Source: M3007 sp041392625 (lineage in GTDB: Bacteria; Bacteroidota; Bacteroidia; Chitinophagales; Saprospiraceae). From it: a DNA stretch of 64,000 bases. Position 1 is the stretch's first letter, and every line of letters starts with the position of its first letter. Below the pieces are notes generated by a model that was given only the letters and a program-made list of their open reading frames with translations, had not been told where the DNA came from and searched no databases. A program made the position numbers and the translations under genes. The DNA is taken from positions 124,001 through 188,000 of the forward strand of contig JAWKLR010000001.1 in the NCBI GenBank assembly GCA_041392625.1. Direction: 5' to 3'. Of this stretch, positions 27,041-34,681 are shown piece after piece.

Positions 27041-28492
27041 ATGAAAAAATGTGTAACAAGTCTGCTTGTCCTTTTGTTGCTTGGATTTTTTGCAGAACGA
27101 CTCCCTGCTCAACATGATGCACGATTGTACATTCCGCCACAGGATCCGGAGGTTGCAGCCCGTTTAGAATCCTGGCAAGACTTAAAGTTGGGGCTGCTCA
27201 TGCACTGGGGAACATACAGTCAGTGGGGCATTGTAGAATCCTGGAGTTTGTGTCCGGAAGATGAGGGTTGGTGCCAGCGAAAGGGGCCGTACAGCACCGA
27301 TTGGTATGCCTACAAAAAGGCATATGAAAATTTGCAGACCAGTTTTAATCCAACTGGTTTTGAGCCAGAGGCATGGGCACAGGCTGCACAAAGGGCTGGT
27401 ATGAAGTACATGGTTTTTACAACCAAGCACCACGATGGGTTCTGTATGTTTGATACCAAGCAAACCGATTATAAAATCACTGACCCATCCTGTCCATTTT
27501 CAGCGGATTCCCGCTCAAATGTAGCACAAGCTATTTTCAATGCATTTAGAAAAAAGGACTTCATGGTTGGAGCCTATTTTTCCAAGCCTGACTGGCATTC
27601 AAATGATTTTTGGTGGTCTTATTTCCCACCAAAAGACCGGAATATAAACTACAGTCTGGAAAAATACCCGGAACGATACCAGGCTTTCCGGGAGTTTACA
27701 TTTCGCCAATTGGAGGAGCTTTGTACAGACTATGGTAAACTAGATATTTTGTGGTTGGACGGGGCTTGGGTTCGTCCAGATTCTACCATAGATCGCGGGC
27801 AATCCTGGCAGGCAGGCATACCAAATGGGCAGGATCTGGAGATGGAACGCATTGCAGCAATGGCCCGAACGAATCAGCCTGGAATTTTGATTGTAGACAG
27901 GTGGGTGCCTGGACCCTATGAAAATTACCTGACTCCGGAGCAGGGCGTTCCCGATAAGCCACTGGGTGTTCCCTGGGAGACCTGTATGACAATGGGTAAA
28001 TCCTGGTCATACATTCCCAATGAATCGTATAAAAGTCAGCGTCAGTTGGTACATACCTTGTGCAAGGTTGTTAGTCGGGGAGGGAATCTGCTTCTGAACA
28101 TTGCTCCCGGACCGGATGGAAAATGGCATCAAGAAGCCTATGAACGACTGGAAGAACTGGGTGCCTGGATGGATGTGAATGGAGAGGCGATCTATGGTAC
28201 AAGAATGGCTGAATCCGGTATTTTTGAATATGAAAATTGGGTGTTTACGCAAAAAGAAGGAGTAGTATATGCCTTTTATCTTGCTGATGAAAGTCAGACT
28301 GAAATGCCGGATTCGTTCACCTTACCACTAGAGGTATTTGGAAAAAAAGCGAACTGTTATTTGTTGGGAGGATCAGACAAGCCGCTGAAACAGCAAGTAT
28401 CCGGAGAGATGATCCAATTCTGGCCAAGCAAGGCCGATCGATCCAAATTGAATGGCGCACCCGCCTGGACCATCAAATTCACCACCCCGTAG
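27041..28492 (+). CDS. GH29 alpha-L-fucosidase
   Basis: This 483-aa protein has an N-terminal signal peptide (MKKCVTSLLVLLLLGFFAERLPAQ), placing it in the periplasm or outside. The catalytic barrel shows GH29 hallmarks: 'KLGLLMHWGTYSQWG', 'MKYMVFTTKHHDGFCMFDT', 'DFMVGAYFSKPDWH' and 'LDILWLDGAW', where Asp240 is the predicted nucleophile. Near the C-terminus, 'VSRGGNLLLNIAPGPDG' is also conserved. GH29 enzymes remove alpha-linked fucose with retention. It is divergent from the TlpA-like gene. Its TAG stop lies inside a palindromic repeat (28489-28514). A GH95 fucosidase gene lies about 6 kb away. Confidence 0.94.
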   Translation: MKKCVTSLLVLLLLGFFAERLPAQHDARLYIPPQDPEVAARLESWQDLKLGLLMHWGTYSQWGIVESWSLCPEDEGWCQRKGPYSTDWYAYKKAYENLQTSFNPTGFEPEAWAQAAQRAGMKYMVFTTKHHDGFCMFDTKQTDYKITDPSCPFSADSRSNVAQAIFNAFRKKDFMVGAYFSKPDWHSNDFWWSYFPPKDRNINYSLEKYPERYQAFREFTFRQLEELCTDYGKLDILWLDGAWVRPDSTIDRGQSWQAGIPNGQDLEMERIAAMARTNQPGILIVDRWVPGPYENYLTPEQGVPDKPLGVPWETCMTMGKSWSYIPNESYKSQRQLVHTLCKVVSRGGNLLLNIAPGPDGKWHQEAYERLEELGAWMDVNGEAIYGTRMAESGIFEYENWVFTQKEGVVYAFYLADESQTEMPDSFTLPLEVFGKKANCYLLGGSDKPLKQQVSGEMIQFWPSKADRSKLNGAPAWTIKFTTP

Positions 28493-28514
28493 AGACGCGA
28501 TGCCTCGCGTCTAC
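28489..28514. repeat. Palindromic GTAGAGACGC-type dispersed repeat, copy 1
   Basis: GTAGAGACGCGA pairs with TCGCGTCTAC around a TGCC loop, with a 2-nt bulge. The repeat begins inside the GH29 gene and supplies its TAG stop. Two relatives with the same GAGACGCA core occur at 28671 and 45799. Confidence 0.75.
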
Positions 28515-28558
28515 CCCAATCGCCCGGGTTATACAGGATGTCCAAAAACACCACAATT

Positions 28559-28602
28559 AAAAAACGCGCCGCAGAAAACAATTTCCGCGACGCGTTTTTT
28601 TT
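28559..28602. terminator. Bidirectional terminator between GH29 and M16 genes
   Basis: AAAAAACGCG pairs with CGCGTTTTTT, with an inner arm CGCAGAAA/TTTCCGCG (one mismatch) and an ACAA loop. The run of eight T follows on the plus strand and the A-run gives T on the minus strand. It lies between convergent genes, so it probably serves both. Confidence 0.85.
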
Positions 28603-28670
28603 ATTCTACCTTTTTTTTCGCGAATTTCCCACGGTACAATTTCCGGTAAATCGGCGAGTTGTGGTATACC

Positions 28671-28695
28671 GGAGACGCATGCAATGCGTCTCTAC
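28671..28695. repeat. Palindromic GAGACGCAT repeat, copy 2
   Basis: GAGACGCAT pairs with ATGCGTCTC around a GCA loop, then CTAC. It lies 6 bp before the end of the M16 gene, in the same convergent spacer as copy 1. Confidence 0.75.
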
Positions 28696-28700
28696 GGGTG

Positions 28701-31462
28701 TTATGGCTTTCCGAGCTTTTTCACGGGTTTGCCATCGGCATCAATCTGAATAATTTCCAGACCCAGTTTCTCCAGTCCAGGCATGATCTTTTCTGCATCT
28801 CCAGCCATAAACCACCCCAGGTTGTTGGGTTGAACCATGGCCTTGGCTACCTTCTGAACATCAGACAGGCTCAGGTTTTTCACACTCGCTCCATATTTTT
28901 TCCAGTAGTTATCATCCAGATTGTATTTTACGACATTTCCACTTTGCTGCTGTTCACGGCATTATTGGTTTCCATACCTGACATAGCCATTACTGTGTTT
29001 TGCTTGGTTTTGTCAAACTCCTCCTGCGAAATTGGTTTTTCTCCAATGTACAGGTTCATTTCTTTGATCACTTCCTGGATACTTTCAGCTGATTTGTCGG
29101 TCTGAACAGGAGCATATACAAAGAATGGGCGCTGGCCACGGGTATTCATAATGCCAGAACCGGCTCCATAGGCCCAGTGCTTGTCTTCACGGATGTTCAT
29201 GTTGATTCGGCTTGTGAAATCGCCACCAAGAACATTGTTCATTTGTTCGATCGCATTCTCATTCAACTCACCGTATGGCTTGGTGAGGTATCCTGCAATG
29301 ATCATACTTTGCGGACTTTCAGGACGGTCAATCAGGAAGATTTTGCCGCTGTTTGAGGCGTTTACCTCTGGAATGGTTTTGGTTGGAACTTTGCCTTTTT
29401 TCCAGCTGCCAAATCGAGCTTCCAGTTTGGATTTCAATTCAGCCATGCTGATATCTCCGGTCACAACAATGGTTGCGTTGTTTGGGCGAATCCAGTTCTG
29501 GTAGAAATTCTTGACATCATCCAGTTGGATGGTCCGCACGATGTCTTCTTCTCCGTTACCAGACATAGGCATGGCGTACGGATGGTCTTTTCCGTACAAC
29601 AATTCAGGCATGACACGCATCACCATGGATTGTGGCTGCTTCTTTTCGTTCTGAATGTTGCTAATCTGTTGGTCTTGCAGGCGCTGGAAATCGGCTTCAG
29701 GAAATGCCGGGTTAAGTACAACATCAGCCATCAGATCCAGACTTGGATCCAGGGATTGCTTCAGGGTATTCAGGTTGACATAGGAGTAGTCCAAATCGCT
29801 GCTGGCACTCAGAGAAGCACCCAAAAGTTGCAGTTTTTCGTTGATTTGGAGGCTGTTAAGGGATTTTGTCCCTTCGTCCAACATGTTCATGGACAAGGAA
29901 GCAAGTCCGAGTTTTCCACCAAACTTATCTGAGCAGTATCCGGCATCGAACATCATGCTCATTACTACGGTAGGACTTTCGCTGCGGCGAGCCAGCACAA
30001 CTTTCATTCCATTGGAAAGGGTGCTTCGCTCAATGTCTGGGAAACTGGCTTCAGCCGTTTCTCCAAGTTCTGGCAGTTTGCTGCGATCGGCCTCGTTTCC
30101 GGTTGTGCTGTACTCTGGAAATGGAGTACAGGTGAGGGTGAAACGGCCCTGGCTGAGCCACTCGTTGCAAACCTTTTTAATATCAGTAGCCTTAGTTACA
30201 GAATAGCGCTTCAACATGGTTTTGAAGTAGTCGCCACTTCCACCGTATACTTCATTTTGTGCGAGGATATCGCTTTTTCCACCGAAGCCACCGATGCGCT
30301 CAAGGCCTTTGATGTAGTTTGCGAAGTAGGAGGCCTTAACGCGTTTCATTTCTTCTTCGGTAGGCCCGTTTTTCAAAAACTCATCCATGATGTTGCTGAT
30401 TGCATCTTCTACCTGCTGTATTTCGACACCGGGTTTTACGTAAGCCATTATGTAGAAGTTGCCTGCAATTTCGCTTGGTCCGAAAAAGGCAAATGCCTGG
30501 GTGCAAAGTTGTTTTTCATAAACAAGTTCTTTATACAAGCGGCTGTTTTTTCCGGCAGCAAGTACATCAGAAGCAAGGTCAAACCAAACATGCTCTTCGG
30601 TGCCCCAGCCTGGAGTATTCCAACACATGGCAACCATAGATTGTGGTACACGATCCTGATATTCTGCACGGGTATCGTTGATGCGTCGTTGTGGATTTAC
30701 TCCCGGCCGTGCGATGGTTGGACCCGCCGGGATATTGCCAAAGTATTTCAGTACTTTCTGGTAAACTTCTTCCGGATTGACATCACCGGCAATGACAACT
30801 ACTGCATTGGCTGCTCCGTAGTAGGATTTAAACCACTCATGTACATCGTCCAGACTGGCAGCATTCAGGTCTTCCATTTCACCAATTACAGTATGTCCGT
30901 ATGGGTGATGTGGTGGATACATTTCTTTTTGCAAGATGTCCCAACCTTTAGCGTAGGGCTGGTTTTCGCCCTGACGTTTTTCATTTTGAACTACACCACG
31001 TTGTTCGTCGAGTTTGGCCTGGTCGATTGCACCGAGCAGGTGTCCCATCCGGTCGCTCTCGAGCCAAAGCACCTGGTCAAGTGCGTTGATAGGAACATTT
31101 TGGAAGTAGTTGGTCCGGTCCTGGTTGGTTGTTCCGTTCAGGTCGGTTCCACCAATGGCTTCCAGAACCTGGAAGTAATCGTCGTTGTAGTTTTCGGATC
31201 CGTTGAACATGAGGTGCTCAAAAAGGTGGGCGAAACCACTTTTTCCAAGTTTTTCATTTTTTGCACCAACATGGTACCAGATGTTTACGGCAGCAATTGG
31301 TGCTTTATGATCTTCGTGAACCAGAAGCCGAAGTCCGTTGGGGAGAATAAATTTCTGGTATGGGATGTCAATGTCCTCGGGGTTGTAGGTAGGATATTTG
31401 TCCTGCGCTGAAACACCTGCAGAAATCAGCAGGCACAACAGAAGAAAGAAAATATTTTTCAT
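28701..31462 (-). pseudogene. M16 family zinc peptidase (insulinase-like), one frameshift near C-terminus
   Basis: The start is the ATG at 31462, which gives signal peptide MKNIFFLLLCLLISAGVSA. The upstream 67 codons of open frame look non-coding. The protein has two M16 halves: the active half carries the inverted zinc motif 'HLFEH' (79-83) and the 'GVVQNEKRQ' region downstream; the C-terminal half ('GKVPTKTIPEVN', 'FLIDRPESPQSMIIAGY') is the inactive partner. M16 enzymes degrade peptides in the periplasm. The frame breaks at about 28930: after 'NNAVNSSKVE' the frame ends, while the next frame continues 'NVVKYNLDDNYWKKYG' and 'VKNLSLSDVQKVAKAM'. Adding one A in GGAAATG restores the gene, so a homopolymer sequence error is likely. 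Confidence 0.85.
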
Positions 31463-31666
31463 GGTATGAATTTGGTTAATAGATGCAGAAAAAAGTTGTT
31501 CTGATATGTTGTGGTTTGTAAAAGTCTTGTTTGGAGGGCGGGGTTTTATATATCCTGTATTAAGCAAAGGTCTGAACTGGAGCTCGATTTTTAATAAACT
31601 TTGGATGAAGAGGCTGGAAAGACCGTCTAAAGAGCGACTTCCCGGTATTTTAATACAATACACATG

Positions 31667-32122
31667 CTAATCCAGAACTTCCCAGGTATGATCGCCTAGG
31701 AGGCGAACCGTAGCCAGGTGTTCATAGGGAGGGTTAGAGCCCCATTCATCCGGGGATACCATAGAAAGCAGTTTGCTATGATCCTTTTTCCGTTCATATA
31801 AATGATAGACGTGGTGGATCACTGGCTGAAAGTTCACTTCTGCTTCGTAAATAGTCTCTGAAATACTCATTCTGTTTTGGAGCGACTTGGCCTGATTAAC
31901 CAAAGTCTCCATTTGCTGGCGTAACTGCTCCATTTGTCGATCCGTCTGATCGTACATTGCGGTCATTGCCGTACCTTTAATACGACCGCGATCTTCAGGC
32001 CGAATTACGGCGCTGCCACTGTGGTGGGCATAGGGAAGTAAACCGGGGTTTTCGGCAACTTTATCCGGATCAATTGGATTGACAAATGCGTCGTCGTTTT
32101 GCTTGTTTTTCCTCTTAGCCAT
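31667..32122 (-). CDS. DUF2452 domain-containing protein
   Basis: This 151-aa soluble protein has a basic N-terminus (MAKRKNKQ) and the conserved core 'NPGLLPYAHHSGSAVIRPED' followed by 'GRIKGTAMTAMYDQT', the signature of DUF2452. A heptad-rich helix follows ('QMEQLRQQMETLVNQAKSLQ'), then 'VNFQPVIHHVYHLYERK' and 'LSMVSPDEWG'. The function of the family is unknown. It lies upstream of the M16 gene on the same strand. A perfect TAnnTTTG is only 5 bp from its ATG, suggesting a leaderless transcript. Confidence 0.88.
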   Translation of the reverse strand: MAKRKNKQNDDAFVNPIDPDKVAENPGLLPYAHHSGSAVIRPEDRGRIKGTAMTAMYDQTDRQMEQLRQQMETLVNQAKSLQNRMSISETIYEAEVNFQPVIHHVYHLYERKKDHSKLLSMVSPDEWGSNPPYEHLATVRLLGDHTWEVLD

Positions 32123-32126
32123 GAAG

Positions 32127-32134
32127 CAAAGTTA
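32127..32134 (-). promoter_or_regulatory. -7 element adjacent to the DUF2452 start codon
   Basis: The minus strand reads TAACTTTG, a perfect TAnnTTTG. It ends 4 nt before the ATG at 32122, so transcription would start at or next to the start codon. Confidence 0.4.
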
Positions 32135-32157
32135 CGGGTAAATGAGAATTAATGTAG

Positions 32158-32258
32158 CCCTGCCATGCCTGGCAGGGAAGTAACGTGGCCATACCTGGCA
32201 GGGGATGTTTATTTGTTTAATTTTCTGGGTTAAGGGCAAGGGCAAGCCTTGCCCCTAC
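32158..32258. repeat. Cluster of GC-rich inverted repeats (CCCTGCCA and GGGCAAG types)
   Basis: 32158-32177 is a perfect hairpin, CCCTGCCA-TGCC-TGGCAGGG. At 32188-32207 a related half (GGCCATACCTGGCAGGGG) follows. At 32234-32258 GGGCAAG pairs with CTTGCCC and ends CCCTAC. All lie between DUF2452 and the YCII lipoprotein gene. They resemble dispersed REP-like elements, not a terminator, as no T-run follows. Confidence 0.6.
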
Positions 32259-32305
32259 GACTACTAATATCTGATAACCATTGTATTTATTAAATAGTTT
32301 AGAAT

Positions 32306-32821
32306 ATGCGTTTTTTTTCACTTTTGGTGTTGTTTGGTTTCCTGCTGGTTGCTTGCCAGGATAAAGGAGTGGAGCAAACAACGGTTCAGGTACCAACTGA
32401 TTTTTATGATCAATTGGTCAACTATTCTGCGGGCTATGATTCCTTGTTTGCTTCCAAGGTTGGGGCAGATGAATATGGGATGAGCCAGTATGTGATGGCA
32501 TTTCTCAAAAGAGGGCCTAACAGAGACCGTGACTCGCTTGAAGCTGCTGAACTGCAACGGGCACATTTACAAAATATTAACCGGATGGCTGAAGAAGGAA
32601 AATTGGTTGTAGCCGGCCCGTTTTTAGATAATGGGGACATCCGTGGTATTTATATTTTTAATGTAAAAACAGTAGAAGAGGCGCAGGCACTTACTGAATC
32701 GGATCCTGCAATTCAGGCGGGTAGTTTGGTTATGGAATTGCACCCCTGGTATGGATCTGCTTGTTTGCCATTGCTCTTGCCCCTGCACAAACGATTGGAA
32801 GAAAAGAATGTTGCAGAGTAA
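32306..32821 (+). CDS. YCII-related domain lipoprotein
   Basis: This 171-aa protein begins with a lipoprotein signal (MRFFSLLVLFGFLLVAC, lipidated Cys17). Residues about 60-160 match the YciI-like ferredoxin-type fold: 'QYVMAFLKRGPNRDRDSLEA', 'HLQNINRMAEEGKLVVAGPF', 'IRGIYIFNVKTVEEAQALTE' and 'GSLVMELHPWYG'. The usual His/Asp pair of YciI enzymes is only partly evident (His in 'RAHLQN'). It is probably anchored facing the periplasm. Catalytic role is unknown; other YCII proteins act on small dehalogenation or muconolactone-like substrates. Confidence 0.8.
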   Translation: MRFFSLLVLFGFLLVACQDKGVEQTTVQVPTDFYDQLVNYSAGYDSLFASKVGADEYGMSQYVMAFLKRGPNRDRDSLEAAELQRAHLQNINRMAEEGKLVVAGPFLDNGDIRGIYIFNVKTVEEAQALTESDPAIQAGSLVMELHPWYGSACLPLLLPLHKRLEEKNVAE

Positions 32822-32903
32822 AATTGCAGCCGGATAAAGTAAATTTTGGGCATTTGACGACAAATTTGCACCGGATATACAGAAAATGACTATGTATATT
32901 GGT

Positions 32904-32911
32904 TATCTTTG
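32904..32911 (+). promoter_or_regulatory. -7 element of the thioredoxin-like T9SS gene
   Basis: TATCTTTG is a perfect TAnnTTTG match and lies 76 bp before the ATG at 32988. No clear -33 TTTG is seen at the usual distance. Confidence 0.4.
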
Positions 32912-32987
32912 ATGGCTGGATACCGCAGTAACTGCTTTTCCTAATCAACTTTTGAAAGAATTCAACCAACAATTAAAATTTACTTAC

Positions 32988-34499
32988 ATGAAACATTTAT
33001 TTACTACCCTGTTGTGTCTCCTGATTGGAACCTCGGCTTTTGCCCAGCTTCCTGCCGGTTCGGACGCACCTAACTTTACAGCCCGTGATATCAATGGCCG
33101 TCTTTGGGACCTTTATGACGTGCTTGAGTCTGGCCGTCCTGTAATCATGGACGTATCTGCTACCTGGTGTGGACCATGCTGGAGTTACCACAACTCTCAT
33201 GCACTGGAAGATCTGTATGCTACATACGGACCAGAAGGTAGCGGCGAGGTAATGGTTTTCTTTATCGAAGGCGATAATGCAACCAACACCAACTGTCTGT
33301 ACGGACCATCCGGATGTAACAACTCTACCCAGGGCAACTGGGTTGCAAATACACCTTATCCAATTATTGACAATTCAACAATTGCCAATCAATACGATAT
33401 TTCTTACTTCCCAACCATTTACAAAATCTGTCCAGATAAGAAAGTAACTGAAGTAGGAACCCTGTCTGCTGCTGGTTTGTGGAATCAAATTTCTGGCTGT
33501 GTAGGTGATATTCCTGCCAACTTGTGTACTGTAAACAAATTCGATGCTGGTACTATTGCCAATGATATCTGTACTTCTCAGACAGGATCTCCGGTTTTCA
33601 CCTTGTTGAACCTCGGAAAAGATCCAGTAGAAGAAGCTGTAGTAGAATTGAGCTTCAATGGTACTGTTCTTCAGACCAAAACCTTTACAGGAGAAGCCAT
33701 TCCATTCGATCTGTTTGATGTGCAGTTTGATGAAATCACTATTTCTGAGGCTGGTATGCTGAAAGCTGAAGTTGTAAGTGTAAACGGAGCCGACAACTCA
33801 CAGATCGCTAGTTCTGAAATTGAGTTCAATCTTGCTGAAGAGAAATTTACTGCCAATCAGGTTGTTTTGAAAATCCGTACCGACTTTGCCGGTCAGGATA
33901 TCTACTGGGAAGCATATGACGATGCAGGCAACGTAATCAAGCATGGTGGCAACGAAGCCGTTGGTATCAACGGTGGCGGTGCATTCCCGAACGGTTCTCC
34001 ATCCGATCCAACAGCGTATGGCAGCGGTCAGATTCACTACGATACCATTGACGTACCCGCTTCAGGCTGTTTCTCTTTCCGTATTGTTGATGGAGCAGGA
34101 AATGGTTTGATCTTCCCTGCATACTACCGTTTCTACGACTTGGGCAATAGCTCACCTTTCTACTCCAACCTGCCAACCTTTAAGGAAGTAGGTTCACACT
34201 CATTTACCCAGATCACTACCAGTGTAGAGCAGCCAAAAGAACTTGAAGTATTTGGCCTGTACCCGAACCCTGCATCTACAGAGATCAATATGGAATTGAA
34301 TATTACACGTGCTGCCGATGTTCAGATTGCAATGCTGAATACGGTCGGACAGGTAGTTTACAGCCAAAAAGGACAAACCCTTCAGGCTGGCGAACAAACA
34401 CTGACTTTCCCAGTGGATCAACTCAGCAACGGAGTGTACTTCATGCAGGTTCAAACTGAAACCGGCACAGTTACCCGTCGTTTTGTTGTTGAAAACTAA
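32988..34499 (+). CDS. Thioredoxin-like secreted protein with T9SS type A sorting domain
   Basis: The ATG at 32988 gives signal peptide MKHLFTTLLCLLIGTSAFA; the frame reaches 12 codons further without a plausible start. The 503-aa protein begins with a thioredoxin fold (about 25-165) with the active motif 'WCGPC' and cis-Pro region 'SYFPTIYKICP'. A beta-rich middle includes 'LKIRTDFAGQDIYWEAYDDA'. The T9SS CTD closes it: 'LYPNPASTEINMEL', 'TVGQVVYSQKGQ', 'LSNGVYFMQVQTETG' and 'RRFVVEN'. It is likely a surface-attached oxidoreductase-like protein. Base composition and codons look strongly biased (AAC, GGT, CTG), suggesting high expression. A strong terminator follows. Confidence 0.93.
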   Translation: MKHLFTTLLCLLIGTSAFAQLPAGSDAPNFTARDINGRLWDLYDVLESGRPVIMDVSATWCGPCWSYHNSHALEDLYATYGPEGSGEVMVFFIEGDNATNTNCLYGPSGCNNSTQGNWVANTPYPIIDNSTIANQYDISYFPTIYKICPDKKVTEVGTLSAAGLWNQISGCVGDIPANLCTVNKFDAGTIANDICTSQTGSPVFTLLNLGKDPVEEAVVELSFNGTVLQTKTFTGEAIPFDLFDVQFDEITISEAGMLKAEVVSVNGADNSQIASSEIEFNLAEEKFTANQVVLKIRTDFAGQDIYWEAYDDAGNVIKHGGNEAVGINGGGAFPNGSPSDPTAYGSGQIHYDTIDVPASGCFSFRIVDGAGNGLIFPAYYRFYDLGNSSPFYSNLPTFKEVGSHSFTQITTSVEQPKELEVFGLYPNPASTEINMELNITRAADVQIAMLNTVGQVVYSQKGQTLQAGEQTLTFPVDQLSNGVYFMQVQTETGTVTRRFVVEN

Positions 34500-34543
34500 T
34501 ACTGAAATAAACTGGTACTGACCACGTGTGTCGTCACCAGTCT

Positions 34544-34584
34544 CAGCCCGCATGCTCCGAGTGACCATGCGGGCTGTTTTTTTT
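34544..34584 (+). terminator. Strong rho-independent terminator
   Basis: CAGCCCGCATG pairs perfectly with CATGCGGGCTG around an 11-nt loop and is followed by eight T. It sits 45 bp after the thioredoxin-like T9SS gene. Confidence 0.95.
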
Positions 34585-34621
34585 AGGGCGCTACAGGAAA
34601 AGTTATACTGAAAAGTAAGAC

Positions 34622-34629
34622 TACATTTG
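34622..34629 (+). promoter_or_regulatory. -7 element of the GH95 gene
   Basis: TACATTTG matches TAnnTTTG and lies 52 bp upstream of the ATG at 34682, right after the preceding terminator. Confidence 0.4.
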
Positions 34630-34681
34630 CCAACAGCCGTGCATCCATAAATTTTCACCCCCACAAACAAATAACATCAGA

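Noticed and set aside
28489..28695. Palindromes considered as small RNA or tRNA-like structures
   Set aside because: No promoter, no tRNA-like folding and no anticodon arm; they fit a dispersed repeat family better.
30257..31411. 384-codon plus-strand open frame opposite the M16 gene
   Set aside because: It is the reverse complement of well-supported M16 coding sequence, with no motif of its own.
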